DNA of 64,000 nt from Gymnothorax reevesii (lineage: Eukaryota > Chordata > Actinopteri > Anguilliformes > Muraenidae): NCBI GenBank assembly GCA_029721435.1, contig CM056573.1, forward strand, positions 150,557,947 to 150,621,946, in the 5' to 3' direction. A program made the translations under genes and the position numbers. The notes under the pieces are model-generated. The model was given only the letters and a program-made list of their open reading frames with translations, had not been told where the DNA came from and did not search any database. Shown in pieces: positions 1 through 12,339 of the stretch (position 1 is its first letter; every line of letters starts with the position of its first letter).

Positions 1-39
1 CTTTTTTGTCATCTGGTTAGTCCAAACTGGTTAGTCCAC

Positions 40-405
40 TGCAGCGACCTGCACCCAGCCACTCAGCGGGAAGATGACATGGCATGGGTTTCCTCCGACT
101 CGCGTGACTTCAAGCCCTTGCTTCTTTTACACTGTCCAGTTGCACTGCCAGTTTTCATACTGCTTGTGCTGTTGGCTGTTTGCACTGTCAGTGTAATGTC
201 ATTGTCACTCCGACAAGGAGTGGCAGCTAGAGAGCAGTGACAATGACAAACTTTGATTAGGTTAACCCCTCTAATCCCCAGCTAGGCTAAGACAATTGTT
301 GCCTCGCCCATGCAGTTACAGTAGGCAATGTCACGGCTCGGATTCAAACGTGAAATCACATGGCTCCTTAGTCAGCCTCTCAACTGTGAACCACTTGGAG
401 GTCCC
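40..405 (-). repeat. decayed tRNA-derived SINE (probable)
   Basis: Read on the minus strand, the segment starts near 405 with a tRNA-like head. An A-box-like stretch (tggttcacagttgagag) lies about 50 bp before a B-box-like word (gtttgaatcc). It ends near 40-100 with gtcggaggaaaccc, which resembles the tail of the SINE at 59.94 kb. The copy is old and its family was not established. Polymerase III activity is unlikely. No coding potential was seen in this part of the window. Confidence 0.4.
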
Positions 406-911
406 ATGCTCAGACTTATAATAAACCATCAAAAAAACCAAAAGGAAAAATACTCAGTATGTAAAACTCCTAATACTATATCCTAATACTGATACCTAAT
501 ATGGCACTGGCACTCCTGGACCAGGGTTACCTACCCCTGCGTTACCAGCCCTTTGCTTTTTCCAATAGTTTTTCCCTCATTTGCTGGCTTGTGTAACTTG
601 GGTCATAGTACAGGGGAAAGCATTGGGATTTTCCCTGTGAAATCTTTGTTCCCTTCTCCAACGCGCTCTCCCTCTCACTTTGTCATTCCTGGCTCCCCCC
701 CTTCACCCAAACCCGCGCCATTCTAGTCCCTCCCCTTCTTATCTCTGCAGTTTAGATGTCAGCATTTCTTTGGTTTAGTCATTGTGGAATGATTTACTGG
801 AAACCAGTGTCTGTTCAGTTTGCTTAGTTTCAACCAACCTAGCAATAAATACCTTTTAACCATTATCAAGGCTACTTTTTGAAGTATTTTATATCAGTAG
901 GTTTGCTGCAC

Positions 912-973
<62 letters not shown>
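912..973. repeat. (TA)n microsatellite
   Basis: An uninterrupted TA run of about 28 units follows a short GT run. The open reading frame across it is a low-complexity artefact. Confidence 0.97.
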
Positions 974-977
<4 letters not shown>

Positions 978-1599
978 ATTGCAGTATACTCTGACATTCT
1001 GACAATTTTATGTGATACTGCGGAGCAGCATGGCAGTAGTCTCCAAACATAAATCCCATATTTACTTACTGTACATTCTACAGTAATGCCAATGTGTCTC
1101 TCTGTTAGTGTGCGTTTACTTGTTGTATGTGTGAGTGAACACGTGCACATGTGCTGGAGTGTGTGGGTGAGTCAGGATTCAGGGAAATAGGAGTGCTGTT
1201 TTTTCAGGAAGGGAGGGCCATGGGTATTGTGACATCAGAGGAATTTCAGAAACATTTTCTTTCCCTTTTTACCATTTTGTCATGGGGCTTTACAGGAAGC
1301 AAGCTCCTCCCCCATTACATTACCTGAGGCAATATCAGATTTAACAAACTGCACCTGCTTATTTTACCCAATGCACCTGAAACAAGCAAGGGTGGCTTCA
1401 CAGTAGTATTCTCATGGTTTTTCAACTTGCTTTTTGTTTTTTTTTTTTTTATTTTCACCACAAAGAAACATTATATCTGAACAATCATTACAATAACCCA
1501 GAAGTGGTGTTAATAACTCTTTTGATGGTTTTCAGGGTTTTTGAAACTCTCTTATAGTTTGTCCTCATTTTTATTGAGAAGGACAGTGTTTCAGTCGGT

Positions 1600-1800
1600 T
1601 GCCTTGTTGTTCAGCAACAAGAATGTTGTGGTTTAATTCCAGGCTGGGACCTTTCTGTGAGGCATTTGCATGTTTTTCCCATATCTGCGTGCTTACCTCT
1701 GGGTACCCCAGTTTCCTCTTTCAGGCCAAAGATATGCATGCCAGACTAATCTCAGATGCTAAGTCACCTGTATGTGATCCCATATTGCTTTGCTAAGAGT
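1600..1800 (+). repeat. degraded SINE body, same family as the copy at 52605
   Basis: The words gctgggacctttctgtgagg, tttgcatgttttt and ccccagtttcctc follow the same order as in the better-preserved SINE at 52605-52937. The tRNA-like head is barely recognisable, so this is an old copy. Confidence 0.65.
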
Positions 1801-2258
1801 AAAGAACTTGCGCAGTTTATTCATAATGATATTTGGGGACATCACTGTCTGTCTGTATGTCCTCCAAATTTCTTGATGACTGTTCCTCCGATTTGTAGGT
1901 GTATTGCTGAGGATCTATGGAAGTGCATCATCGAGTGTGAACTTGTTCAGCTGTGCGGTTGTTGAAATCTTGAGAAAGCTGTAAGCAGCAATACAGCGCA
2001 AGTAGCAATCAAACGGTTTCAAACAGGCGCATTTTTAACGGGTCCTGTTCTAGTCTTAAAGAAAATTATTGAAAGTGCCATTGTAACCTAATCAATCTTA
2101 TTTTTACTATCACAAACATCTTATGCATATTTAGCTGAGAGGGTTAGAAATGAACTATCCTTCCCCTAGACCAGTAAAAAATATGAACACACACATTGGT
2201 GTGGGAATATATGCTGATGTCTTAAAAGCTCTGCTTCTCCCTCTTCCCCCACTCACAG

Positions 2259-2460
2259 ACCCCACTGCACCTGGCAGTGATCACCAATCAGGTGACGCTG
2301 GTGGAAGCACTGCTCCGGGCGGGGTCGGACCCCGGGGCTCTGGACAGACACGGACAGACGGCGGCTCACCTTTGCTGCGAGCACGGACTGAGCGCGTGCC
2401 TGGAGCAGATCCTCTCTCACCCCTCCTCCCAGCTCTGCCTGGAAGTTCACAATTATGAGG
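2259..2460 (+). CDS. bcl3: bcl3 exon a (ankyrin repeats 2-3)
   Basis: The acceptor is cccactcacag at 2258 and the donor gtgagt is at 2461. The exon opens at codon phase 0 with TPLHLAVITNQV and reads through ALDRHGQTAAHLCCEHG to EVHNYEG, whose Gly codon is split by the next intron. The opening in the middle of an ankyrin consensus shows that an upstream exon must exist. Confidence 0.92.
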
Positions 2461-5400
2461 GTGAGTCTGACCTGAAGAGATCAGAAGAGGCTGTACACAG
2501 GTTCAGGTTTCGTGCCCTATGGATGTTTGGCTCCTTTCACACACGCGCGGTGAGGACACTCTGTCTGATGTGTGTTCTCTGTCCAACTGGTTGCTGGGTA
2601 GGAGAAATTGCAATAAGGAAGCATGGAGCAAAATTCATCGTCAAAAAGTGATCTCCTTAGCGGGTCCAGAGGGAGGTTAGGGGGAAAACTGACTTGAGGT
2701 TGTTCTGCAGAGCCCCTGCACATGCTTAGGATCATAGTTTTTATTAACCAGAACAAAAATCTACGCAAGAAACAAGGCTCCAGTCACCAGATTGTTCTCA
2801 TTTCCCTGCTTAACATATCTATAAAGAGGTAGTTTAGCATTGGAAGTCTCCGAGGATATAATAATAATAATTATAATAAAGGATACAAGGGTACATGAGA
2901 AGGAAATTGAGAAAGTAGAAAAATATCAGGACCAGAAAAGAGAGGTATCAACACTTTAAAAGGAGGTAACAGTCATTCCAATTGTAATAGGAGCCCTGGA
3001 CTGTCTATCTTGTAATTTAATAAAATGACTAGATAAATTAGGAATCAGACTGACAACATATACACTGCCCTCAATAATTATTGGCACCCCTGGTTAAGAT
3101 GTGTTCTTAAGCTTCTAATAAATTCAGTTTTTTTCTAAATAATATAGGACCAAAATGAAAAAAAGAGGAAAATCCAACCTTTAATTCAAGTGCATTTCTT
3201 CAGTGGGAAAAAAATCCCACACTAAGAAATAATTCTTTTACATCAAATTATGTGTGCCACAATTATTAGCACCCCTGATGTTGATACTTTGTACAACCCG
3301 CTTTTGCCAACAAAACAGCACCTAATTTTCTCCTATAATGTTTCACAAGATAGGAGAATACAGAAAGAGGGATCTTCGACCATTCCTCTTTGCACAATCT
3401 CTCTAAATCATCCAGCGACCTGGGTCCTCTCCTCTGCACTCTCCTCTTCAGCTCACTCCACCGGTTTTCAATGGGGTTGAGGTCTGGGGACTGAGATGGC
3501 CATGGGATGAGCTTGATTCTGTGTCTGGTGAACCATTTCTGTGTAGATTTGGCCACATGTTTAGGGTCATTATCTTGCTGAAAGACCCAGTGACGACCCC
3601 TCTTCAGCTTTCGGGCAGAGGCCACCAGATTTTGATTTAAAATGTCCTAGTAATTCAAAGCGTTCATGATGCCATGCACCCTAACAAGGTTCCCAGGGCC
3701 TCTGGAAGAGAAACAGGCCCACAGCATCACCGATCCTGCCCCATACTTCACAGTGGGCATGAGGTGCTTTTCTGCATACTCATCTTTTGTGTTCCGCCAG
3801 ACCCACTTAGAGTGTTTGTTGCCAAAAAGCTCTATCTTGGTCTCATCTGACCAAAGCACACGGTCCCTGTTGAAGTCCCAGTACCGCTCAGCGAACGTTT
3901 GCAGACGTTTGCGTTTATGATTGTGAGTGAGAAAAGGTTTTTTCCGTGCATGCCTCCCAAACAGCTAGTTGGCATGTAGATAGCGCCTGATGGTTGCTAC
4001 CATTTGTTGCAATTCTTTAAGAGTGAGCTTTGGAGAACCTTTTATTTCTCTTACCATCCTCCTCACTGTGCGTGGTGGCAAAATAACCATGCGTCCTCGT
4101 CCAGGCTTGTCTACCACTGTTCCAGGTGTTTTAAGCTTCTTAATGATTCCTTAGATATGGGCAGGTGCAGGCGAGTGGCTATTTTCTTGAGCCATTGCCT
4201 GACTTGTGAAGGTTGCCACACATCTGCCTTACTTGAATGGTGTGTTCCTTTGTCTTTCCCATGTTGAAGAGTGGATAAGAGAAATGATCTCTGTGCCATG
4301 TCATATTTATACTCCAGGGTAATATGAAGTGATGATTTACTAATTAAATGTTCCTGGATACTCTGATCAACTTTGTAAGCTACTGTAGAAATGACAGAAA
4401 TACATCAATTACATTTATTTCCTAGGAATTGTTTGGGGTGCCAATAATTGTGGAACAGATGATTTTATGAAAAAGAATAATTTCTTAGTTAGGGATTTTT
4501 TTTCCCTTAAAATTCACGAGTTGAAGGTTACATTTTTCTACAATTTTCAGTGTGAGAGTATGCTTCTGCAATAAAAATTTAATTTATTTTAACACATCTG
4601 AACCAGGGGTGTCAATGATTATGGAGGGCGCTGTACATTACAGAAAACAAGCTTATTAGGAACAGCTAGAATTTTAAGAGAAGTGCTTGAAACCTGATCG
4701 AGTGGAATTGTGAACCGAAAAGCCTTGGCCATTTGCTATGACTCGCTTTTCAGAAAATATCAGCCTGATAATGGAGAGATAATAATAATAATAATAATAA
4801 TACTTATTATTATTATTATTATTATTATTACTTGTATGAATAGTGCTTTTCTTCACCCTCAGAGCACTAGTGACAAGAGAGAACTTTGCATCACCACCAT
4901 CATTCAGCACTTTCCTGGGTGATGCTTTAAAATGAATTGAGCCTCACAATTCTCACTATATATCTGTTGTTGTGGAGGGAAGAGAACACTTTACTCTAAT
5001 TAAACTGATAGATGAGGTGGCAGGATGAGATGAATCGGGTGGGAATGCAGCTACAACATTGGAGAATCCCCTTCTCTTAGTGGTGAGTTGTCATGGGATC
5101 TTTCATGACCACAGTGAGTCAGAACCTTGGTTTTGCATCTCATCCAAAGGATGACTTCACCTTCAGCAGAGTATTCCCATCATTGCACTTGCCATTTAAT
5201 TTAGATTGTCATAATACTGGCCTGTTAACACCACTTCCAGCTGCTTTGAGAGTACATATGTTTTCCTAGTTGGACTCCCATCCAAGTATTAATCCGGCCC
5301 ACACTCGCTTAAATATGTCCGTTCAACAGGAGCTGGGTACATGGTGTTATGATTCAACAATGAGGCTACCATTGCAAAAGTGTTGTAATAAAGCTTATTG

Positions 5401-8400
5401 TCAATATACACTTTTACATCCAGTAAAAATTCATTCATTAGCTTTGTTATTTTTTGGGTCTGGAGTAGGATTTTACAAACTGCAGATGTTCTCCCTCATG
5501 TAACAAATTACACAATATCTTCAGAGTAGGACTGACTCCTGCCTCTTTCAATACCATGATGCCATAATTCAGAACAACTGCCATTCACATTTCTGTCATT
5601 TGCTGTGTTTGTCGCCCCCTGCAGGTTTGACTCCACTCCATCTGGCAGTGCAGAATGTAAACAAGACACTGGTGACAATGCTGCTGAACAGCAGGGCTGA
5701 CATCAATGCTGTGGTCAGTCTGTCCATCCTTCTCTCTCTCCCTCCCTCTATACATCCACTCCTATCGCAGAACTCACTATCTATTTTCTGCCCATTCTGT
5801 GGATTGTCCTTTCTTCATATTTCCCTTTTGTTCTACTGTACATACCTTTTTTGATCTGCTGCAGTCTGTTGTTTGTAGCTTTGCTCTTCATGGAATTCCT
5901 GCATGACAACTGAAGCAGCAGCTGACTATCTATGTGCTATTTTTCCATTCATTCCTTCTCTTTAAATTGAGCCCTTCTGCTCAAGCTCTGGTGCATCAGG
6001 GCACGTTAACTTAGTTTAAATCTGTGTGCTCGCCACTCATACCTCCCCACCCTCCCCAGGATATGAAGAGTGGACGCAGCCCCCTCATTCACGCTGTGGA
6101 GAATAACAGCATGGAGATGGTCCACTTTCTCATTGAGGTAAGGCCACATTTGGTGAGATATGTACAGCCTGTACAACTGCCTGTGCATGTGTTTGGATGG
6201 ACTCTTGAACAGCTCTGCCAAAGAGCCAAGTCAACACCACTATCATTAGCCCCATCATGTTCCCTCTGTAACACCTCACTGCTGGCCAATACCTGCCACC
6301 CTGTCTTTCTACTCAAGGCCAATATTCAATCCTATAGATTCTGTCTGTAATGTGGCTTCTTGGAGAGCCTGAACTGAATTGCACAAGCTTCAATTTACTT
6401 TTTGCTATTTACCCGCCTAACGCAGAGCACTGTCTTTTGCGTGCATAGAGTGGAAATACTTGAACATTGAAAAAATACTCCAGTGATATTGGGTGAATAT
6501 TTTGTGTTAGCTGAGTTGATATTATAATCAAGTAATAGTTATCACTGTGTGAATTCTATTTATTGCTATTGTCGTCGCATGACTGCAGTGTGTATTTTCA
6601 ATATGTACAATTACTCAAATTATGCATCTACAATATTCTTCCTCTTTCTTGCACAGAAACACAAACACACTAACACAGTTTTTAGTTTTTAACAGCTTCT
6701 TTATGATGTGCACAGGGTTTGCAATAATGCTTGCTCGATTATGAAAGAGTCTCGTTCCTCAGAATGGCAGCAGTGTGAATGCACAGTCCTACAGTGGAAA
6801 CACAGCCCTTCACAGTGCCTGTGGGCGGGGCCAGGTGGAGATGGTCCGGGTTCTCCTCAGAAACGGAGCCGATAGTAGCCTGAAGAACTACCACAATGAC
6901 ACTGCACTCATGGTGGCCAAGAACAAAAAAGTAAGTCATGATAGGGTGTATTTGGGATTGGTGATGGTTGGGTTTTGGATGAAGGTTGAGACTTGTCATC
7001 AGGAGAGACAAATGAAAACAATTCATGACTTCAGAAGTTCGCTGTGGGCTTCATATACATAACTGATGCCTACGTTAAAGGTGTTATGTGCAACTTTTTT
7101 CATGTAATAATCACTTTCTATTGCCTATGTGAGAACAGACTGTAAGTGAATTGAAAATTAGACTTTCCTTTTTCCTTTTTCGACTTTCTTGGTTGCCTAT
7201 AACAACCTTTGGATTGATTTTTATGTGAAGGTATGAAATCAGATTTGCAGGGAAAATCCGCAGGACATTTGTGTGCTCTTCCCTGCAGTAACTAGTGAGC
7301 AACACTAGCTAACAACGTTAGCTTATAAATGGAATCTTCTAATGTTAACAAAGTAACGGTGACAGTACCACTGCAATAGTTAAGCTGTAATGATAGAGCA
7401 AGGTAAGCTGCGCTGACACATGAAAAGATGAATTGCAAAATTCCAGGATAATGTCAAAAACTTCTGCTCATTGGAAATTGCTACATTATTTTGTTTCTTC
7501 ATTTTATGTGCATGATCTCCAGTCTAACATTACTCTAACCAGTCCTATTGTCTGTTTATTACTGACATTAGTTTGGGATTACGTTATCATTGTCAGACCC
7601 ATTTAGGGCATTAACATAAACTGGCAATAAAAACAGTCTATTCGGTTATATTGAAACATTAGCGCATGGATTCTCAAATTAGAGTTTCTGATGGTAGCTA
7701 TTGCATCAATAATGAAGTGTGGCAACACACTTTATAATATTCCACCTTGGGCGCTGACTTTTAATGTTATCATCCAGAAAATATAGCTATTCTTGCATCA
7801 CTTGGTCTCTTGGTGACAGTTAGACAAACAGCATTAATAAAGCTGGCTTGCTAGCTAATGTCAATGTATCATATAAATGCAGTCAATGACAACATTGACA
7901 TGCACAAAACATCCCAGTTTGTACCCTTATTCCAAAAAAGACAATATTCCCATAAGCTATTTACGTGGTTAATTAAAATGAATAATTTTGGCCACTGATT
8001 TTGCCATTTAGATGCAGTTGTGAACGCTCCAATTACAAATTTGATTTTTTCAAAGTGTTTCAACAGCCAGGTTTTGATATCTTATTGTGATCCCTCAAAT
8101 TTGGTAATTGCGATCCCTTAAATTTGGAATATCCAAACAGAAAAAGCTGTTCACTTAACCCGTCTCAAATTTTGAGTATTAATATAATCAGAATGATAGT
8201 GGAAAGTTAGTGTGCATGAAACCGTAGTCAGTGTATCATGCTAGGGTTACGACTCCATCCCATGGATGGATTAATTCATTGTCTCTTGCTGATATTTTGC
8301 TAGCTAACAATATTATGCATTATAAATAAATAAAAACATATCAAAGTTATTCGGCTTTGGCTAACTCATATCACATTCAGTTTTGAGTGTAACCACGAGC

Positions 8401-10144
8401 AACGGATTGCTGAATGCAGTTCACTTAAGGGCCACCAGTGTTAGTAATGACAAGAAAGTTCTGAAAGTTGCACACAGCACCATTAAAGGAGCTGTGTCAC
8501 GCTTACTGCATATGCTCTGAATTTACATCTCAAGAAAGTGAATCTGCTTGGATTCCATCCTTGTCAATCCGTCTTTGTTTTGCATTGTATTTCTATAATT
8601 TAGTTACTCCGGCATTATGCATTTTATATTTAGGAGCTTTCATTGTATATTTGACGATTCAAAGCACTGTTTTAAGCGTTAGCCAAAGGATATGACGAAT
8701 GTAAGCTGGTTGCCATTGCCAATAATCAACGAAGAAGAAAAATACCTTCTAGATTTTGACTTGCAGTTGAGCGGATTTCCTTTTTTCAAGTTATGAGCAT
8801 GCGCAGTACTCATGACACAGCTGCTTGACTTATACACAATTTCCTCAATTGACCAAAAGTAAATGTAAGCAACTTCATCCTTGGCAGTCAGATGTTAATA
8901 CTCAGGGAGATGGGACCATCATTAAACATGTTTAAAATCTTCAGTTTGAAAATTAGTTCCACTTTAAGTAGTTTATTTTGAGCACTCTTTGTGATATTGC
9001 TGCTGCAAGCAAGAATGGGACACTGTCCTCAGAATTTTCCAAATTCAAAACGCTGTATGTTCTGCAGAAAAAGCAATGTAAAATTGCATACCCTTTCAAC
9101 TTTGACTGAATGATGTATTCGGTTGTCTTGTTGAACTGATATTGTCCTCTTCTCCTCAGTAGTGACAGGCAGTCTCATCAAAGCAGTTAGGTCTTTTGTA
9201 AACACTTCCCCCAAGTGGTTGAAACACACAATTGTTTTCTGTCATGGCTCATGTAATTTGAAGGAAGTAATTGATACTGTTTTGCCCTTGCACGACAAAA
9301 GGTTTGTCTGTCTAGGCTGCTAATTTTACTAAAGAAAGAATCCTTATTTTTTTATATTAGGTGACGGATGTATTACGTGGGAAAGGGTCACGTAGCCAGA
9401 ACCTGAAACCAACCCTGAACTCTCCTGAGGCATCCTCCCCACACAGGTGTACGCCACGGCCTCTGCATCATAGCGCTGATGGTGAGTAGAGCATTCATAT
9501 ACTCATGCAATCATGCTCAGTTTAATATAAAACACCAACATACGCCAGAAATAGCTCTGGTATCACCAATGCTGACCAAAATACCATGTAATTCCTTCTT
9601 CTCAGAATTCTTCTATTCCTTGAAAAGGCTAGTTCTGATTTGTTTCTCTTTTTTTCTGATCTAACTGTTCTCCCTAGGGACTCCAGTGCAGTCTCCGAGC
9701 CGTATTCACCATTGCTCACCACTTGCCAACTACAGTGCCTCCCATTCCCAAAATGATCCTCCCTCTCATTGCGTTATAACGCAATCTGCGGAGAGCCAGC
9801 CGAGGGGAAAAGATCAACTGCAACTTTTGGTTGTGCACCCCGCCATGACTGCCGACCACAATCAAAGAATGGCCTTCCCAATTCAACCACTTGCACCAGG
9901 GTGCAACCCTTATCAGTCCTCCTTATCAGATTGTCAAATGGGTGCGTTTTTTGCTCCGTATGATGCACATGGCTTTCCGAGAACAATATACTTGACTCCT
10001 CCCTATGTCCCTGCCAACCACCCCCATCCAGCTGGCAATGATTTATTTTTTCATCCGGCCCAATCCCGTCCATCAAGCCACAGCAGTGACCAATCAGATG
10101 TGTCTACAATGAGCATTAGCAGCGAAGACAAAGGTGAAAGTTGA
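2259..10144 (+). CDS. bcl3: B-cell lymphoma 3 protein (Bcl-3), 3' part of gene, six exons
   Basis: The exons are 2259-2460, 5625-5713, 6060-6137, 6763-6930, 9361-9481 and 9678-10144. They join in frame to 374 codons plus TGA, and every junction has an AG acceptor and GT donor. The translation carries successive ankyrin repeats (TPLHLAV, GQTAAHL, LTPLHLAVQN, GRSPLIHAVENNSMEMV, GNTALHSACGRGQ, NDTALMVAKNKK). Its wording and order match vertebrate BCL3 closely, especially MKSGRSPLIHAVENN and SSLKNYHNDT, followed by a VTDVLRGK-type tail. Bcl-3 is a nuclear IkappaB-family protein that binds NF-kB p50 and p52 homodimers and modulates transcription. The start codon and the first ankyrin repeat are outside or unrecognised. 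NFKBIA, NFKBIE and NFKBIZ fit less well because the BCL3-specific wording between repeats is kept. Confidence 0.92.
3061..4635 (-). mobile_element. Tc1/mariner-type transposon relic in a bcl3 intron
   Basis: The terminal inverted repeats match: tacactgccctcaataatta at the left and the complement of tggagggcgctgta at the right, with TA at both ends. The minus strand carries broken transposase pieces. MLWSDETKIELFG (3647-3859) holds the first catalytic Asp. VFQQDNDPKHVAKST and WPSQSPDLNPIENRW (3266-3625) hold the second Asp and the Glu of the DDE triad. The N-terminal DNA-binding part (about 4111-4300) is poorly kept. Frameshifts separate the pieces, so no active enzyme is made. The element is antisense to bcl3. 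Confidence 0.93.
4775..4831. repeat. (AAT)n followed by (ATT)n, self-complementary microsatellite
   Basis: About seven AAT units are followed directly by about nine ATT units, so the two halves can pair as a hairpin. The ORFs on both strands (poly-Ile, poly-Asn and poly-Tyr) are artefacts. Confidence 0.95.
5085..5345 (-). repeat. decayed SINE with a 5S rRNA-like segment (probable)
   Basis: The segment at about 5272-5340 (gactcccatccaagtattaa, cggcccacactcgctta) resembles the reverse complement of 5S rRNA around its internal promoter. It is preceded by the words gggatctttcatgaccacag and catctcatccaaaggatg, which occur together in a common fish repeat. The copy is diverged and may be only the 3' part of another SINE class. 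Confidence 0.45.
5625..5713 (+). CDS. bcl3: bcl3 exon b (ankyrin repeat 4 start)
   Basis: The acceptor is ccccctgcag at 5624 and the donor gtcagt starts at 5714, a slightly unusual but valid GT donor. The exon completes the Gly codon of the previous exon and reads LTPLHLAVQNVNKTLVTMLL to RADINAV. It ends at phase 0. Confidence 0.93.
6060..6137 (+). CDS. bcl3: bcl3 exon c (ankyrin repeat 5 start)
   Basis: The acceptor is ccctccccag at 6059 and the donor gtaagg is at 6138. The 26 codons read DMKSGRSPLIHAVENNSM to EMVHFLIE. This segment is nearly identical to mammalian BCL3 as remembered. Both ends are at phase 0. Confidence 0.95.
6763..6930 (+). CDS. bcl3: bcl3 exon d (ankyrin repeats 6-7)
   Basis: The acceptor is cgttcctcag at 6762 and the donor gtaagt is at 6931. 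The 56 codons read NGSSVNAQSYSGNTALHSAC, then GRGQVEMVRVLLRNGADSSL and KNYHNDTALMVAKNKK. Phase 0 at both ends keeps the frame with its neighbours. Confidence 0.95.
6931..9360 (+). other. bcl3: bcl3 intron d-e, no recognised feature
   Basis: This 2.4-kb intron is AT-rich. I see no conserved coding stretch, RNA gene or clear transposon end in it. Short repeated words (tttggtaattgcgatccctt type, near 8080-8130) occur but were not assigned. Confidence 0.7.
9361..9481 (+). CDS. bcl3: bcl3 exon e (end of ankyrin domain, linker)
   Basis: The acceptor is tttatattag at 9360 and the donor gtgagt is at 9482. The exon reads VTDVLRGKGSRSQNLKPTLN, then SPEASSPHRCTPRPLHHSAD. VTDVLRGK corresponds to the VIDILRGK region that closes the BCL3 ankyrin domain. 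The last base opens a split Gly codon. Confidence 0.92.
9678..10144 (+). CDS. bcl3: bcl3 last coding exon (Ser/Pro-rich C-terminus)
   Basis: The acceptor is tctccctag at 9677, and the frame runs to TGA at 10142-10144. The 155-residue tail is rich in Ser, Pro and His, with several SP and TP sites, and ends in STMSISSEDKGES. BCL3 tails are poorly conserved and carry phosphorylation sites in mammals; individual sites cannot be assigned here. A GTG codon at 9686 is internal, not a start. Confidence 0.9.
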
Positions 10145-10490
10145 CGGTGGCAAGAAGCAAAGTTGACAGGAGCGTTAATCAATTCACTTACCTCAGTTTA
10201 AAGTGTTTCTAATGTAGCACTGTGAACATAATGCTGCATCCCATGCAGAAAGACATTTTATTTGCACTGTTAGCGGCTTAGAGACTGAGTCAGGGAGGAT
10301 TCGATATTTAAAAATGAAAACATTTTGTGTTCAAAAAATGACCATGATGGCATGACTGAATCTGACTTGAAGGCAGTACCATTGAAGAAATGTAATTTGT
10401 TTCATGTCTGCTACACATTTTTATAAGTCACGTGATTTTGTCTACATTTATTCCTACTGCGTGTATACAGAATAAAATGTGGTGTCTGTA
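10145..10490 (+). other. bcl3: bcl3 3' UTR
   Basis: This short, AT-rich untranslated region follows the TGA. It contains one clear AATAAA, after which the sequence becomes GT-rich, as expected at a cleavage site. Confidence 0.75.
10471..10476 (+). promoter_or_regulatory. bcl3: bcl3 polyadenylation signal AATAAA
   Basis: A canonical AATAAA lies about 330 bases after the stop codon, followed by the GT-rich ggtgtctgtatttatttt. No competing signal is closer to the stop. Confidence 0.75.
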
Positions 10491-10609
10491 TTTATTTTGA
10501 GGACCCTAAACATTTTTTTTGCTGCTTAATAGGTTATTTTGGATTTGAAAAATGTATAATTTTGGCATTACTAATGATATAAAGCCTGTTATTGACAATG
10601 ATGATGTTA

Positions 10610-11325
10610 TACACACCAATTAACCACAACATTGAAAGCACTTGCCTAATATTTAGTTGGTCCCCCTTGTGCTCCAGAAATACCTCTGTAAAACTGACGT
10701 CCACTTGAATTCCGGAATGTTGAGCTTCCCAGCAGAACATTGCCCAGTGCGTCACACTCCCTCCACCAGCTTGTCCTCTTCCCACAGTGCACCTTGGTGC
10801 CATCTTTTCCCTGGTAAATGGTGCACATGTACGTGGCTGATGCACAAAATGTATAAGAGAATAGGACCTACTGGATCCGGTGATCTTCAATTGTTACACG
10901 GTCCAGTTCTGATGCTGATGTGTCAATTGTAGGCGCAATTAACAGCATAAGCACTTAGACTGGTCTGCCACCACAGCATTAGACATGGCAGGGGTTCAAT
11001 ACAATGGACATTCCTGACAATCCTCATGTAAGGATGATTGATTACTTTGTGACTGATGCTCCAGTAGCCCTTCTGTTGGTTCAGACCAGGCGCAATAGCC
11101 TTTGATACATTTGTGCATTGATGAACCTTGGTCGCGCAAAACCTGTCGCCAGTTTGTGGTTTGTCTCTCCTTAGACGAATCTTGGTTGGTACTCGCCGCT
11201 GGTGACTTGACCATAACTCTTTGGCTCATGTCAAAGTTGCTCAGGTTACATTTCTCTGACATCGAACACATCAACTACGAGAACTGGGTCATTCCGTATA
11301 AAATCAACAAGTGCCTTCCACCTGA
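10610..11325 (-). mobile_element. truncated Tc1-like transposon, one end only
   Basis: A terminal repeat starts at tacacaccaattaaccacaa and is followed by the family's end region (gcctaatatttagttggtcc). Minus-strand remnants follow: tacctggggaa-like and gcaccaagg-like transposase words at about 10790-10830. It is the same family as the element at 60708-62204, in the opposite orientation. The other end is missing, and internal deletions and frameshifts abolish coding. Confidence 0.75.
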
Positions 11326-12339
11326 CCTCCGCGGAATCAGCTGAGTTTTCTTGTACTATAACAGCAGTATATTTAATGATACCTCGCCAAATTTTACCTT
11401 GATCTTGTGGATATATTTTGAGTTACAGGCTGCAAAAGTACATTGGGGCAGGTCGAAATTTTGTGCTTTCTAATTTGCGTCATTTTTTCTAGCATTTTTG
11501 AGCCCAAATAACTTCAATCTATAGCTGAATGAAATTTTCAGAGCTGAAAGACATATTGAAGCACTGTTGAAAACTCCAATTAAATCAATTTTATGCCCGT
11601 TTACGGTGTCACCATCTTAAGCCAAAATCTGGATTTTCTTCAATGAGATTTGTTCTGTAACCAACTTCATGCTTCAACATCATGGTAACTATGGTAGTTT
11701 CAACAGCAACACTGAACAATTTTAATAATTATGATGTAGTAAAAAAAAAGTATTGGAACCCTGAACGTGTCATGCGTTTTCTTGTAATTCACCAGAGAAA
11801 ACTTGAGAAAGTGTGTGTTCGGAAAACTTCAAAGGGTCATTTCACCATGTGGGATAGGCTGATGATCAAATCAAGTTATAGAATAGAAAAGATCTAATTT
11901 TGATCTAGAAAGTTTTAAATTTGCTTCTCTTGTACCCATACATTTTTATTCATCTAAGAAATGCTGGAGGTTATTGTCTCTACATATAGAGACAATAACA
12001 TACATATATATAGCATATTCGTGAACGTACTTTTGCAATCTGCCTGAAGTCTATCCTGCAATGGGAAACAGGACTTATAGGGATGCTGCCCCTGAGGCTT
12101 AAAATTGTCGATGAAGGATTTTCTTCTGGGGAACTGGTCACTCTCAGTGCTTTTAGAAATGAATTTAAGGCATTGAAGGAAGGCCTATCTGGATTTATGT
12201 GCTTTGACTGAACTGTTTACACCCGATGTGATCTAGGCCGCAATGTGAAAACCCCTTGAGATGTAACATCTCGTTTTGAGGGGGTACCACAAAACACGAT
12301 AACACGAATATTGTTTTCTACATAAACGGCATTATCTGA
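11326..12339. other. intergenic, unassigned
   Basis: This stretch is AT-rich with no recognised gene. A short perfect hairpin (ttattgtctctacatataga and its complement) lies at about 11973-11999, next to a run of TA dinucleotides. Only short, unconvincing open frames are present. Confidence 0.6.

Larger units (their letters stand above)
406..2258. other. upstream or intronic DNA before the first visible bcl3 exon
   Basis: No exon of bcl3 could be recognised here. The preceding exon should encode ankyrin repeat 1, and no such reading was found. The stretch holds a (TA)n microsatellite, a poly-T run near 1434 and a decayed SINE (1600-1800). It is probably bcl3 intron sequence, because the exon at 2259 opens in mid-repeat and needs an upstream exon. 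It may lie between the gene's early exons. Confidence 0.5.

Noticed and set aside
2259..10144. NFKBIA, NFKBIE or NFKBIZ instead of bcl3
   Set aside because: The GRSPLIHAVENN and SSLKNYHNDT segments and the VTDVLRGK end fit BCL3 specifically.
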